DNA of 64,000 nucleotides from Alligator mississippiensis. Lineage: Eukaryota; Chordata; Crocodylia; Alligatoridae. Below the pieces are notes generated by a model. It was not told the DNA's origin, made no database searches, and saw nothing but the letters and a program-made list of their open reading frames with translations. Positions 1-11,872 of this stretch are shown here, one piece after another. The stretch lies in assembly GCF_030867095.1 (NCBI RefSeq), contig NC_081825.1:46118501-46182500 (forward strand). The letters are read 5' to 3'. Both the position numbers and the translations under genes were made by a program. Position 1 is the first letter of the stretch, and every line of letters begins with the position of its first letter.

Positions 1-1174
1 GTGCCTCCATGTGGGGTGAGCCATCTCCGTGCTTCAATGAGGGGCTTCTAGTACTCCTGTGGGAAGCCACACATGAAGGCATGGAGCCAGCCAAGCCCCA
101 TGGTGCATAGCTCCTGCCTGCAGTGCTGTACGCCTCATGTGCTGGCATGCAGCCAGCTTGGTCTAGGTCAAAGGTGCACACCAGCAGCCCAGACCAGGCT
201 GCCTCATGCTGCCAAGTGCAGCCCCCAGGACTCAGGCAGAGTCATGCACTGCCAGAGGCTCTGCCTCCCATGGCCATGAGCATCCTGCAGCCCTGCTGCC
301 TGCTGCTGCTGCTAAGTTGCTGATTGTGGGGGCCATGCACCCTGGGGGTGGGATGTGTGGCAGGGGGCCCACACCTACCCACACATAGCCCCACAAACTC
401 TACATCCTTCCATACTTGCACCCCCCACAAAGCTCACACACCCACCCTTATACTTGACACCCACACATCCACACAGCCCCTTTACAATTTCCTACACCCC
501 CACACACCCTTACACCCTCATACCTTCACAATCCCCATCCATACTCACCCCCCACAAATCTCTCCCACACACTGCATACCCACTTTCCACCATACAAAAT
601 ACCTGCATATATTTCTAAAAAAAGGTTCAAATAGTGTTATATTTAGTTAAATTTGTAAAAAAATATAAAAGTAATTATTTTGCATAATTTTGATTTTTTT
701 TTTCTGTGCATAATTCCCTGGGGTGTAATAAAAATATGCAGAACAGCTTGTTGCATCCTTGTTGCTCTCTAGGAAAAAGTAAACATTCACCCCAATGGCT
801 GCTCTTATTTCCATGTTCACAATTAAATCTATAATTCAACAGTTTCCCTCAGATAATTTAGGAGAATATTCCTGCTTTTAATTATGCTCCCTTGTACTAC
901 ATTAAGGAAGTTCTCTCACCTCATTGTGTTTACAACCTTCAAATACATGTAGACAACCCTTATGCCCTGCTTCATCATATTACTCATATTCATTTCCATT
1001 TATCTTTTATTATATGCTGAGATGTAGCCTGATGAAAATCTCCCAAATGTACGTTGTTCAGAATCCAGCCAAGTTTTGCAGCTAACGTTTGCATCTGTAA
1101 TATAAATATAAAAATATAATAAAACTATCTTAAATATTGGCTTGTATGGGTATGAACTATTGAAATTAGGATAA
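1..1174. other. No gene seen; low-complexity tract
   Basis: I see no credible coding sequence here. From about 360 to 600 the plus strand is a degenerate C/A-rich tract (cacccc and cacaca words). It is followed by AT-rich sequence with short homopolymers near 690-710. Small open frames in this stretch arise from the biased composition. Confidence 0.5.
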
Positions 1175-1480
1175 TCGGAAAGTAGGGCTGGAAGGGAGCT
1201 TATAAAGTCATTTAATCCAGACAGCTGCTTCAGATAAGATGATTCCCAAGTGAACCACCCCACCCAACTGTCTGTCTATCCTGCTTTTGAAAGTTTCCAA
1301 GGACAACAATTCCACTAATTTTTTAGATAGCCTGTTCCAATGCCTGACCAATCCCCCTACCCCACCCTCCTCTATCTTCTCTTCTTCAAGCCAAAAGACT
1401 CAGTTCTCGCAGCCTTTCACATGAGTCTTCTCTCAGGACCCTATTTTTTTTATTGCCCTGCACTAGATTCTTTCCAAACT
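1175..1480 (-). mobile_element. Old CR1-like LINE 3' fragment
   Basis: The plus strand reads agggctggaagggagc near 1183 and then a diverged version of the reverse complement of the CR1 3' region (words such as tgttccaatgcctgacc). This is the typical order of a minus-strand CR1 tail. It is much more diverged than the other CR1 copies here and has no open frame. Confidence 0.5.
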
Positions 1481-1634
1481 ATCCGCATGCTCCTTGAATG
1501 TAGGACCCAACATGGGACACAGGAGTCCAGTAAGACACAGGAGGAGCCCACAAGGTTTCTACATGGTTCTTTTAGTGCAGACACAGAGATTGCAGGAGCA
1601 GGCAATATCTTAGACTGTCTGTCTCATGCAGACA

Positions 1635-1835
1635 TGATTCATAGATTCATAGATGTAGGGTCAGAAGGGACCTGAGTAGATCATCAAGTCTGACCCCTGC
1701 CCTGGGCAGGAAAGAATACTGGGATCATATAACCTCAGTTAGGTAATTGTCAAGCCTCCTCTTAAAGACCCCCAAGGTAGGATCCAGCACCACATGGCTG
1801 CTAGCAGTATTGAAAAATCAAGTGGTAGGTCTTTT
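1635..1835 (-). mobile_element. CR1 LINE 3' end, truncated
   Basis: The sequence gattcatagattcatagat at about 1635-1655 is the reverse complement of the CR1 terminal repeat. The next part, tagggtcagaagggacctg then tcctcttaaagaccccc, matches the conserved 3' part of CR1 copies at 7.6 kb and 35.8 kb in this window. Only about 200 bp are left. Confidence 0.8.
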
Positions 1836-2583
1836 CCATTCCTGGGTGGCCTGCTAAAAGGAAGAAATGGCTTAAGGAAAGGACTGTCAGTCTTGCCAGG
1901 CCTGGGAAGCATACAGATCCTATCCTGAGTGTATATGACACCCTCCCCCCACACCTGATGTGGTGGTCAAGAGAGGACTGCCTACATCTTGGGAGGGGGA
2001 GGGAGAGGGATTTCCTACTAGGTGGGAGCTCAAAGCAAAGTTAGAAAATCTGTTGGTAGCATAGTGCCAATGGCATTGTGCAGTTTCAGATTAGGGGTTA
2101 AGTTCTGGCCCCTGGGCTCCTGCTGAGCCACAGCTCCCTCTATCATTCCAGTAGCTGAAGGTTGTGGTAAATCCCTCTGTCCTCTGGCTGCTGCTCCCTG
2201 CCACAGTGTGGTGAGGGCAAGTTTGGGGGGTTTACAGTCACAGAATGCAAATATGTGTGTGGGTGCCTATGCAGGGGTGTAGTGCAGCCATTGTGGGGAG
2301 AGGGAATAGTGAAGGGTAGGGGGTATGTGATCTGAAAGGCCTTAACACACCCTGGTTCACACACTGTGGTGTACAGTTTGTGGGTCAGGCAATCCCCCAG
2401 CCACTTGGAAGCTGTACAGCACTGATTTAATGTATGAATTAATTCACCATTAAAATAATTATTCTAGTTGAACAAAACATATACAACTTTACTACCACCA
2501 TCTGTTGACTCTCACAAATGTTCTGCTCCATTTTTACTTGAACAACATTCTCTGGAAAATCTTTATTGTGTCAATATCTAGGG
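1836..2583. other. No gene seen
   Basis: Mixed-composition sequence with no coding signal and no repeat family that I can name. It ends in AT-rich DNA just before the fold-back element. Confidence 0.4.
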
Positions 2584-3446
2584 CAGGGGTCGGCAACCCC
2601 AGACTGCTCCCAGCAGGGCTTGCAGCATCACAGCTTCCTGCTGGAAGTAGTCTGGGCTCTGTGGCTGGCAGCAGCTACCTGGGGCTGGCTGCAGCCAGAA
2701 GGCTCCAAACAGCTGTGCCGGGCTCCAGTGCATGCACCCGCATGTCAGAGCGGACAGTGGGGGAGGGGCCTGAGGCAGCACAATCCCAGTCTCTCCCCCG
2801 CCCCTGGCGCAGAGCTGGTGGCTGGGCTCCGGAGCCCAGTGTAGCTGTTTGTAGCCAGCCCAGTCTCTAGGCAGCTGCAACAAGAAGTGGACAGACTGCA
2901 AACAGCTGTGCTGGGCTCCACAGCTCCAGCATCAGCTCCCTGCTGTCAGCGACTGTGTGCACCTCAGGGCAGACATCAGGGCAGCTCAGCCTGCCCCAAG
3001 GTGCCCATGCAGTCACCACCAGCATGGAGCTGAAGCTGGAGCTGTGGAGCCCGGAGCAGCTGTTTGCAGCCTGCCTGCTGTTTGCTGCAGCTGCCCAGAG
3101 CCCAGGCTGGCTACAAACAGCTGCACTGTGCTCCAGAGCCCAGTCACCAGCTTTGTGCCGGGGGTGGGGGAGAGACCAGGGTTGTGCTGCCTTGGGCCCC
3201 TCCCCTACCACCTGCTCTGAGGTGTGCGTGTACATGTTAGTATGGAGCTGATGCCAGGGCTCTGGAGCCTGGCACAGCTGTTTGGAGCCTCCCAGCTGCA
3301 GCCGGCCCCGACTCTGGGTAGCTGCTGCCAGCCACAGAGCTGGGGCTGGGGGGCAGGGGTAGCAGGGCTGGGGGGCACAGGGCAGCAGGCTTGGGGGGAA
3401 GCAACTTTGGGTGGGGGTTTTTGGCATTCCAACCAAAAAAGGTTGC
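2584..3446. mobile_element. Fold-back hAT-like DNA transposon, non-autonomous
   Basis: The left end CAGGGGTCGGCAACC is a hAT-type terminus. The right end carries the inverted ggttgcc near 3441. The interior is GC-rich and almost entirely two inverted arms: about 2600-2870 reads as the reverse complement of about 3120-3430. For example, a block around ggctccaaacagctg at 2700 reappears inverted at 3280. The motif ctaggg lies just outside the left end (2578-2583) and at the right end (3447-3452). It may be part of an 8-bp target duplication, but the right terminus is damaged. No transposase is present. Confidence 0.6.
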
Positions 3447-4554
3447 CTAGGGTAATAAGGTATCCAGGACTTCAAGCTGTAATCTAGTGGTTGCAAAACC
3501 CAAACCATATAGATCTCTGTGCTAAAATGGTAGGTTTATGTTATTGCTCTTAATTTTTATTAATATTAAATGAACAGTTTGCTTCTCTAGTTACTTAAAA
3601 GTGAAATAACATTTAAGAGCCAGTAATATAGCATATGATTGTCCAGGACCCATTTTCGAAACCTAAGTAAATACAGGTCAATCTATACCTTGTTCTCCCC
3701 TAAATAGAAAAGAAAAAAAAAATCAAGTCACTTGCTGTACCGTCTGATAAATGTATTTACTAAAAATTGATTGGTTTCCATCTTGAACCAATTTACACAA
3801 CTTTGCTTTTATTATTGACTCTGGCAGTTTGTTACTTATTTCAACTCCTCTTTGTGTAATGAAATTCTGCTTGAATTGCCTATAGGCAAGACTTGCCCTT
3901 AACTTCAGTGTCTGAACCTGTGTTTTTAAATGAGCTGCTATTTCAAGAAGTGGATTTGTTTTTAGGATTTTATGTGCCTCTGAGATCTTGCATCTTGGCC
4001 TCTTTTTCCCCCTAAGACACCATGGGCAAGATTTCTCAAAGGATGTTGTTTTATCATGCAATTGGGATAAATGAAGCAAAAATTTATCTGCTCAAAGAAA
4101 TAAGAAAAATATTCTAAACCCCCCCCCCCCCCTCAAAATAAAGGCATCTTTTCCTTTCCAGTTGTGACCTAAGAGATGACAATCCCTTTTTCATATCTTA
4201 CCATCAGGCTTTTAACTAATTCAGGGAGAGGCATTTGATCAGGCCCTAACAAACTACGGAAGACTATAAATAGGTGACTCGTGTTTGCTCTGTACAGGCA
4301 GTTTTTAACAGTGTCTTATTTTTGCTTTGCATCCAAACACTGACCTTTTCAATCAAGAACAAAATAGAAGGGCAAAACTCATTTTAGTGATGCTGAAACC
4401 AACTAGTTTGTTTTCTTTGCAAAAAAATTTCTATAGCAACTCTCTCTTTGTTTAGCAATCCTTCTGAAAAAAAAGCATACTGCACCTCCCCCCAAAAGAT
4501 GTGGGATAGCTTCATCTGGGACACCAAAGGAAATATAAGGAAATTAACACCCTT
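3447..4554. other. No gene seen; possible ancient LINE and poly-C
   Basis: AT-rich sequence. A 3780-4080 segment has wording that loosely resembles an ancient CR1/L3-type minus-strand fragment (ttgtgtaatgaaattctgc), which I cannot confirm. A C homopolymer of about 16 bases lies near 4120. Confidence 0.35.
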
Positions 4555-5601
4555 GGGCATGTCCACACAAACAAGCACATATGCTTGCAGTAGCTCAAAT
4601 AGAAGCAGCACAAATTTGAGCTGGCAATTTTTGCCTCAGCGCATGTTCCTGGATATGCACTTTTGTGTGGGGCAAGCTGTGCCACTTGGGGCAAAATAAT
4701 CTTGCCCATCTTTTCCTGCATCTGCAGCCAGGGGGAACTAAAGCCCTGGATCTGACCGATACTGATGCCTGTTGGATCCTGTGGGAAGGAATCCCTCATG
4801 TCAGAGTGGGTGACTGAGACTAGCTGGAGGTTCCTTTCACACTGGATGAATTCTTGGCTGCTCTCTGCCTGATACCTGTGTGCACACAGGACCCAGCCTG
4901 GCATGGCAGGTGGTCCCTGTGAGCGGGACGGGGCCCCAGGTGACAGCCTGAGTGACCCAGAGCTGCCTAAAGGTGCATGGTGCCACACCGAGCTGGATCG
5001 GGTCTGTGCAATATGGCACAGTCAGCACTGGGTGTCCGTGCTGTGCCAGGTGGGGCGGGGGCTGTGCCAGGAAGCCCCAAGTGCCCTGATGGTTGCTGCT
5101 GTGGCTGGTGAGCTGTGGTCCATGCGAGGGGGCTGGGGCCATGTGGGGTAGCATGTGGCCCCTGTGGGGGGTGGGTGGGGGACCCACCTGTCCTGAGCTG
5201 CTCCCCCCACCCCATACTTACCTGGAACAGACCCTGGTTCCAGGTCGCTGCAGCCTACATCTCTGCTTGCTCTGCATGGGCAGGCAATGTACTGCGCATC
5301 AGAGCAAGGGGCCAGCCATAGAGACACTCTGGCCAGTTACCAGAGTGTCTCTTCAGAGGACCTGAGGCTCTGGTTGCCTCAAGCATGGTCCTGGAGTGTG
5401 CCCTGCCCCACTTTTTTTTATTTTTTGTTTGTTTGTTTTTTGGGGTTTTTTGATACCTGGATATTCAGGTATCAAATTTTGAGCCTGCACTACAAATATG
5501 CAGCACTTGGAACTTTTTTTTGTTCCCATCATGCCTCTTGCTGCATCTCAAACTACTTGGAGATGCAGCAAGGGGCATGTGCAGGCTTATCTGGATGTGC
5601 C
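4555..5601. mobile_element. DNA transposon (GGGCATGTCCACAC ends), copy 1
   Basis: The left terminus is GGGCATGTCCACAC followed by aagcacatatgcttgc. The right terminus is gcttatctggatgtgcc, an imperfect inverted match. Left-part words (agctcaaatagaagcagcacaaatttgagctg, gccacttggggcaaaat) and right-part words (tgttcccatcatgcctcttgc, gatgcagcaaggggcatgtg) recur in the copies at 27.25 kb and 36.4 kb. Flanks are ctt and ttt, compatible with a 3-bp target duplication. The superfamily is uncertain; 3-bp duplication and GGGC ends would suit a PIF/Harbinger relative. No transposase was found. Confidence 0.65.
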
Positions 5602-6269
5602 TTTTGAGTGTATCCTGCAATTTCTCTTATGGACACTGAGTCTTCTGTGTTTTTGAAGAAGAGGACTTTGATTTCTTTTACAGAGCAGTAGTAGTGCAGC
5701 ATAACTATATTGGTCCTGACACAGTAATGCATAAGTTCTTCTTTGCTCCTAGGGGCATAATACTATGCTTAAAAGAAAATCTCTTACAACCCTATTTTGG
5801 TAATTAGAGGAGAGCTAGATTTTGCGATCTTGCTGCAATCATCAAGCCTGGCACCTGGAAAGAGTTTTTCACTCTCTCACTAATAGATTTTACTTCTCTC
5901 TGAGCAGCCAAAGGGCGAGTAGGTTCGACTAATATTTGATTAGATTCATTTTGTTTCAGCTTGCAATTGTCCACTGCAAATAAACATTCAGTTGGATATC
6001 AGTTCCAGGGTAACCCAACCCTGAATGTAGAACAGATGTCATATCTTAATGATGGTAAAAACAGTGTTGGAGTTTCTAATGTTTGGTACAGAAAACATAT
6101 AGCCACCCTCTTAACCATATTAGTAACCTTGGTATGAGATAAGACAGTGAGATCCAAGCAAAAATATGAGATCAGGTGGGACTGCTACCAGCTTTCCCCC
6201 CCAAGAAATGGATTACAAGGTAGGACAGTCTGTTTTAGGTGAGATGTTTCTGGATACTTTGCAAGTCAG
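5602..6269. other. No gene seen
   Basis: AT-leaning unique-looking sequence. I see no coding or repeat signal that I can name. Confidence 0.4.
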
Positions 6270-6900
6270 TTAGGCTTCAGGAGTGGCAAGAGACATGCAG
6301 GTGCAAGCCTGCGGTGCCCCTGTTCCCCAACTCCCCCCAGTGACCCCCAACAACCACAGAGCACCCCACCAACCTCCAGTACAGCCAAAGGTAGGCAGGG
6401 CCTGTGATGGGAAGGGGTTAACCCCAGACAGCTGCGAGGAGGCAGCTGAGTGGAGCCAAGGAGGATCTTGCCCTGCCCTGGCTCCTACTTCACCCAGCCC
6501 CCCAGGGAGAGTAGGAGGGGGGGAGAGGGCACCTACAGGTCCCTATCCAGTGGGGCAGGGTCCCCCAAACTGTGGGTAGGGTGCCCCCTAGCCCGGGAGC
6601 AGCACGGTTCTGGCAGCAGGCCCACTGCGTATGAGCACAATTTAAAAGGGTCCATCAGAGAAAAAAAAATGTAGTTAGGCTCCAGGAGTGGCAAGAGACA
6701 TGTGGGTGAAAGCCCTCTGTGCCCCCGCTCCCTGAAGCCCCCAGAGTAACCCCCAGCAGCCATGGAGTGCCCTGCTGGTTCCCAGCACAGCCAGAGGTAA
6801 GTGGGGCCCATGGTGGGAGGGGGTTAACCCCAGCCAGCTGTGAGGAGGCAGCAGAGTGGAGCTGAGGAGGGTCTCACCCAGCCCCCCAGGGAGCCATGTG
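6270..6900. repeat. Tandem duplication, two diverged units
   Basis: Unit 1 starts near 6270 with ttaggcttcaggagtggcaa and unit 2 near 6675 with ttaggctccaggagtggcaa. Both continue through gacccccaacaaccac / aacccccagcagccat, then ggggttaacccca and gctgtgaggaggcag. Unit 1 has about 120 extra bases at its end (6550-6672). These contain a hAT-like gtcccccaaactgtggg block and an A-rich stretch. The units differ at many positions, so the duplication is old. Confidence 0.7.
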
Positions 6901-7610
6901 GCTGGAGCCTCACAAACAGGATGCCCAAACAGACGCACTTGACTGACCAGCATGCAAGTCAGTATGCACTTTGAGCAAGAGGGCCAGTGGGAGGTCCCGA
7001 GGCCCTGCCAGTGCATCCTAAGGAAGGCAGTCCCAGCTGTAGCCAGTGTACCAGTGGCACCATGTGGATGGGCATGCGCCACACCCTGAGGTTCCCCTCA
7101 GAGTCTGTGGCCTCCCGCCTGGTGCCTCAGAGGCCTCCACCCAGACAGAGTCCATGGTTCTGGGCTCCACTCAGACGTAGTCTCTGGCTCTCAGCTGTGG
7201 AGGCTGCCTGACACTTCTTTGGGGTCTGGGAGCATGGCCACCTACCCTTGTGAGGTCTGCTTCCTTTTGGGGTCTCTGGCATGCCATAAAGTGGAGCTCC
7301 AGGCCACAGTCTAGAGACTGCAGGCCATCAGGGATGGTGAGCAGGAGATACACTCCTACAGCCAGGACCTTCACCCCCTGGAGGCAGAGGGTAGACCAAG
7401 GTCACCTTTCAGGACAAGGGAGGACTTAGGAACCTCCCATTCTGTCCAGCCAAGGGTTTGGAACAAGGTGGTCAAGGGCCCCAAAGCCTGCCACACCAAG
7501 GTCCCCACCCCATTGTAGCTTTGCAAACTCTTGCAGCTCCAGGAAAGCCTGCAAAGCTGACAGCTCCTGTAGGCAACACAGGCTGAACTGTAGCTCAAAG
7601 ACATTATGAC
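6901..7610. other. No gene seen
   Basis: GC-moderate sequence with short open frames only and no recognised protein or repeat. Confidence 0.35.
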
Positions 7611-9655
7611 ATTCATAGATTCATAGATGCTAGGGTCGGAAGGGACCTCAATAGATCATTGAGTCCAACCCCCTGCATAGGCAGGAAAGAGTGCTGGGTT
7701 CAGATGACCCCAGCTAGATGCTTATCTAACCTCCTCTTGAAGACCCCCAGGGTAGGGGAAAGCACCACCTCCCTTGGGAGCCCATTCCAGACCCTGGCCA
7801 CTCTAAGTGTGAAGAAGTTCTTCCTAATGTCTAGTCTAAATCTGCTCTCTGCTAGCTTGTGGCCATTATTTCTTGTAACCCCCGGAGGCGCCTTTGTGAA
7901 TAAAACCTCACCAATTCCCTTCTGTGCCCCTGTGATGAACTTAATAAGCAGCCACAAGGTCGCCTCTCAACCTTCTCTTGTGGAAGCTGAAGAGGTCCAG
8001 GTGCCCCAGTCTCTCTTCATAGGTCTTGGCCTGCAAGCCCTTAACCATACGAGTGGCCCTTCTCTGGACCCTCTCCAGATTATCCACATCCCTCTTGAAG
8101 TGTGGCACCCAAAATTGCACGCAGTATTCCAACTGTGGTCTGACCAGCGCCCGATAGAGGGGAAGTATCACCTCCTTGGATCTGTTCGTCATGCATCTGC
8201 TGATGCACGATAAAGTGCCATTAGCTTTTCTGATGGCTTCGTCACACTGCTGACTCACATTCATCTTGGAGTCCACTAGGACTCCAAGATCCCTTTCCGC
8301 TTCCGTGCCACCAAGCAGGTCATTTCCTAGGCAGTAGGTATGCCGGATATTTTTCCTCCCTAGGTGCAGCACTTTGCATTTCTCCTTGTTGAATTGCATT
8401 CTGTTGTTTTCTGCCCATATGTCCAACCTGTCCAGGTCTGCTTGTAGCTGTTCCCTGCTGTCCAGCGTGTTCACTTCTCCCCACAGTTTTGTGTCATCCA
8501 CAAACTTGGACACAGTACACTTCACTCCCTTGTCCAAGTCGCTGATGAAGACATTGAAGAGTATCGGGCCAAGGACCAAGCCCTGCAGGACCCCACTGCC
8601 CACACCCTTCCAGGTCGATACCGACCCATCCACCACGACTCTCTGGGTGTGACCCTCTAGCCAATTCACCACCCACCAGACTGTGTAGTCATCTAAGTCA
8701 CAGCCTCTTAACTTGTTCACCAGTATGGGGTGGGATACCGTATCAAAGGTCTTCCTGAAGTCTAAGTATATGACATCAAACCCTACTCCTGCATCCAGGT
8801 GTTTTGTAACCCGGTCATAAAAAGAGACTAGATTAGTCAGGCATGATCTACCTGCTACAAACTCCTGCTGGTTTCCCCTCAGCATAATTTGTCCTGCTGG
8901 GCTCTCGCAAATGTGAGCCTTGATAATTTTTTCGAAGACTTTGCCTAGGATGGAAGTGAGACTGACTGGCCTATAGTTGCCTGGGTCTTCCTTCCTTCCT
9001 TTCTTGAAAATGGGGACCACATTGGCCCTTTTCCAGTCCTCCGGGACCTGGCCCATGTGCCATGAGTGTTCAAATATTACCACCAGTGGCTGTGCAATGA
9101 CATCAGCCAGTGCCTTCAGTACCCTCGGATGGAGCTCATCCGGGCCTGCTGACTTAAAGGCATCCAGTTCCTCCAAGTGACTCTGCACCATCTCAGGGTC
9201 TACGCATGGCAGTCTGGTGCCTTGCTGCTGCCTCTACAATCCCAGTGAGAGCCTTGTCCTGCCCCTCACTTAGGAACACTGAGGCAAAGAACTTGTTGAG
9301 GAGTTCAGCCTTGTCCCCCCTGTCTGTCACCAATTGCTTCTGCCCATTTAGTAGGGGTCCTATTCCTCCCTGGGCCTTCCTTTTACTCCCGATATATCTA
9401 AAAAACATTTTTTGTTATCCTTTACTTGGGATTCCATCCTCAGCTCCATGGTAGCTTTGGCCTGTCTAACTGCCTCCCTACAAGTGCGAGAAGAGGAGGT
9501 ATACTCCTCTTTGGTAATCTCTCCCCTTTTTTACTTTTTATATGCTCCCCTTTTAGTCTGCAGGCTGCCCTGGATTTGTCTGGTCAGCCAAGGAAGCCTC
9601 GTGGACCCTTTCCCTCACATCGGGATCGATATAGATTATCCATTCTGTTTTAGTT
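7611..9655 (-). mobile_element. CR1 LINE, 5'-truncated
   Basis: This minus-strand CR1 has its 3' terminus at about 7613 (attcatagattcatagatgctagggtcggaag). It extends through the 3' region and the whole reverse transcriptase domain into the linker that follows the endonuclease, up to about 9655. The 5' end is missing. It abuts an oppositely oriented CR1 that starts near 9665, so the two are head to head. Confidence 0.9.
7700..9408 (-). pseudogene. CR1 ORF2 reverse transcriptase, broken
   Basis: ORF2 of CR1 copies element RNA into DNA at a nicked target. The longest open piece (7941-9191, 416 aa) holds the RT core: KRANVVPIFKKGRKEDPGNYRPVSLTS near its start, then YLDFRKTFDTV, and SKFVDDTKLWG, where the usual ADD centre reads VDD. 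An upstream piece in another frame (9193-9408) has the linker FFRYIGSKRKAQGG. A third frame (7700-7957) has the C-terminal [19 protein letters not shown] block. At least two frameshifts and the VDD centre mean it is inactive. Compared with a full CR1 ORF2, the endonuclease is absent. Confidence 0.88.
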
Positions 9656-9664
9656 GGGTTTTTT

Positions 9665-10838
9665 TAGCATTTAATATATGTGGGAATAATGGAGACCTGG
9701 TGGGACTCCACCCATTACTGGGCCACAGGTATAGATGCCTATACCCTGTACAGGAGATATCAAGTGGACAAAAGGGGCGGGGGTGTAGCTCTCTGTCAAG
9801 GTAATCTATGCATCCCTAAAAGCCAACATTGGCACCCAGGGTTGATGACTGGAGACCCTCTGGATTAAAATCCATGGGGAATACAGCATTGGGGACACAA
9901 TGGTGGGAGTCTACTATAGACCTCCTACGCAGGATCAAGAGCTTGATCAGGAGTGCATGGTTGTCAACTACCCAGACATCTCATGGGAAGAGCGCTCGGC
10001 CAAATTTGAACAGTTGCAAAGCTTTCTCTCATGCATGGAGGAGCTCTATCTGATTCAAGAAATCTATGGGATAATGAGAGGTAAAGTACTGCTCAACCTG
10101 GTACTGGCAATGGGGGACAACCTAATCAGTGACCTAATGATTGAGGGGAAGCTGGGTGACAGTGACCACAAGCTGATCACTTTCACCATCTGCCATAAAG
10201 CTGCGAATCCAGTCAGCAATACAGAGTCCTCGACTTCAGGAAAGCTGACATTGACAAGCTCAGGAGGCTTGTCAGTGAGGCCCTAAGGGACCATGACCCA
10301 AAGGGGAGGGGAGTTCAGGATGAGTGGTTGCTCCTCAAGGGAGTAATCCTGGATGCACAAGCAAAGGCTATCCCATCTCGGAGGAAAGGCAACAAAAGGG
10401 CGCAGCAGCCCCCTTGGCTCTGCAGGGAACTAGCGGACCTCCTGCATTTAAAAAGAAAGACCAAAGAATGGAGGATTGGATCCACCTCCAAGGAGGAATA
10501 TTCTGCACTGGTTCAGACCTGGACCAGGAAAGCCAAGGCTGAATTCCAAGTAGCTACAAGTATCAAGGACAATAAAAAGGTCCTTTTTTTTTGATATGTG
10601 GGGATCTGGAGGAAATGCAAGGGCAACATTGGACCCCTGCTAAACCAGATGGGACAACTGACAACTGATGCCCAGGAAAAAGCTAACTTGCTACATGGGT
10701 ACTTTGCATCATTTTTTCAGCAGTCCCAAGGGATGCCCCTGCCAATTATGGGATGGGAAAGCCTGGGCGAGGGAGATTGCTTACTCTCCATCAATGCTGA
10801 CCTTGTGAAGGAACACCCTGAGAGGCTGGGTGCCTTCT
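9665..10838 (+). pseudogene. CR1 ORF2 endonuclease-to-linker fragment
   Basis: This is a plus-strand CR1 fragment read in several frames. ETWWDSTHYW appears near 9690, the endonuclease blocks VYYRPP and NYPDISWEE at about 9903-9990, and GDSDHKLITF near 10160 (the SDH catalytic block of apurinic-type endonucleases). The linker GNIGPLLNQMGQLTTDAQEKA follows near 10625. Homology stops at about 10838, just where the RT domain should start. Frameshifts and stops make it non-coding. It is a different subfamily from the copy at 7.6-9.65 kb. Confidence 0.82.
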
Positions 10839-11466
10839 GTGGTGGGCAAGCAGGGGGCGCTCCTGCATTGAACCACCCACCTCACTGTGTCTGACCACCT
10901 TCCAGGCTCCGAGTGCCTCCTTGGTGGTGCTTCAGGTCTGGCCGACCCCCTTCCTGGAGCACATCCACTAGCCTGGGGATAATATTGTCACCATCCAGGG
11001 ATGTGCTTAATTCTGGCTCTGCGCACCCTGGGAAACATGGGCCTAGTAGCCCTCAAGGGTACTTGATTCACTTCAAGAACTTGGGAGGCTTCCCTCAGTT
11101 GGAAGCACAAGTAGTGGTCTCCCTTAGTCAGCTGAACCAAGGGGACCTCAAGGCATAATTTAGACCCACTCCCAATAAGTCTCCCATGCTAGGTACAAAG
11201 GAAAATTTTATTGGTTACAAGGGGTAGGGTTGGAATAGGTTATACGGTAGAACAATGTCAGAGAAATCCCATAGAGCAAACTGGCATGGCTGGGCAGCCT
11301 TTGATCACGCATCTGAGTTACTGCAAGCTATATATCTAGTTAGATCTCCTGTAGCTTAGTCACAAGTATCACCCAGAGGCAGGTGAAGATTCCCTCTGGA
11401 GGCAGGCAGTTCCTTGATCATGAGTTTTGAGAGAGAAAGCAAGTTTCAGATGGTCCAGCTTTTTCA
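10839..11466. other. Unclassified insertion between CR1 pieces
   Basis: CR1 homology ends at about 10838 and resumes at 11467. The intervening sequence begins tgtggtgggcaagcaggg and contains aaaattttattggttacaagg near 11200. It has the general look of an LTR read backwards. I could not find a matching pair or a convincing target duplication, so the class stays open. Confidence 0.35.
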
Positions 11467-11872
11467 TAGACATTTGGGCTGGAAGGGACCCTGGAGGATC
11501 ATCGAGTCCAGCCCCCTGCCCCAGGGGTAGGAAGTCAGCAGGGGTCATAGGATAGCAGCAAGATAAGCATCCAAATGTGTCTTGAAGGAGTTCAGAGTGG
11601 GTGCTTGAACCGCCTCCGGTGGCAGTCTATTCCAGACCTTGGGGGCTTGGGCAGTGAAGACGTTATTTCTTATGTCTAGCTTGAATCGGTCACAGTGGAG
11701 TTTGTGACCATTTGACCTTGTCATCCCTTGGGGTGCTTTGGTGAACAGACATTCCCCCAGATCTTGATAAGCACCCCTGATAAACTTATAGGTGGCCACC
11801 AGATCACCCCTGAGCCTGCACTTTTCCAGGCTGAAGAGTCCCATGGCTCTCACCTTCTCATCATAAGGTCCC
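11467..11872 (-). mobile_element. CR1 LINE 3' fragment
   Basis: The plus strand begins catagacatttgggctggaagggaccc, the reverse complement of a CR1 3' end. A 102-aa minus-strand frame (11545-11853) encodes the CR1 C-terminal block with FKLDIRNNVFTAQAPKVWNRLP. It is placed tail-out and head-to-head with the plus-strand CR1 that begins a few bases later. Confidence 0.85.

Noticed and set aside
324..650. 108-codon His/Thr/Pro-rich frame
   Set aside because: It is a product of the C/A-rich low-complexity tract.
2505..3508. Several 90-213 codon frames in the 2.5-3.5 kb GC-rich region
   Set aside because: They run across the arms of the fold-back element, and frames on both strands mirror each other.
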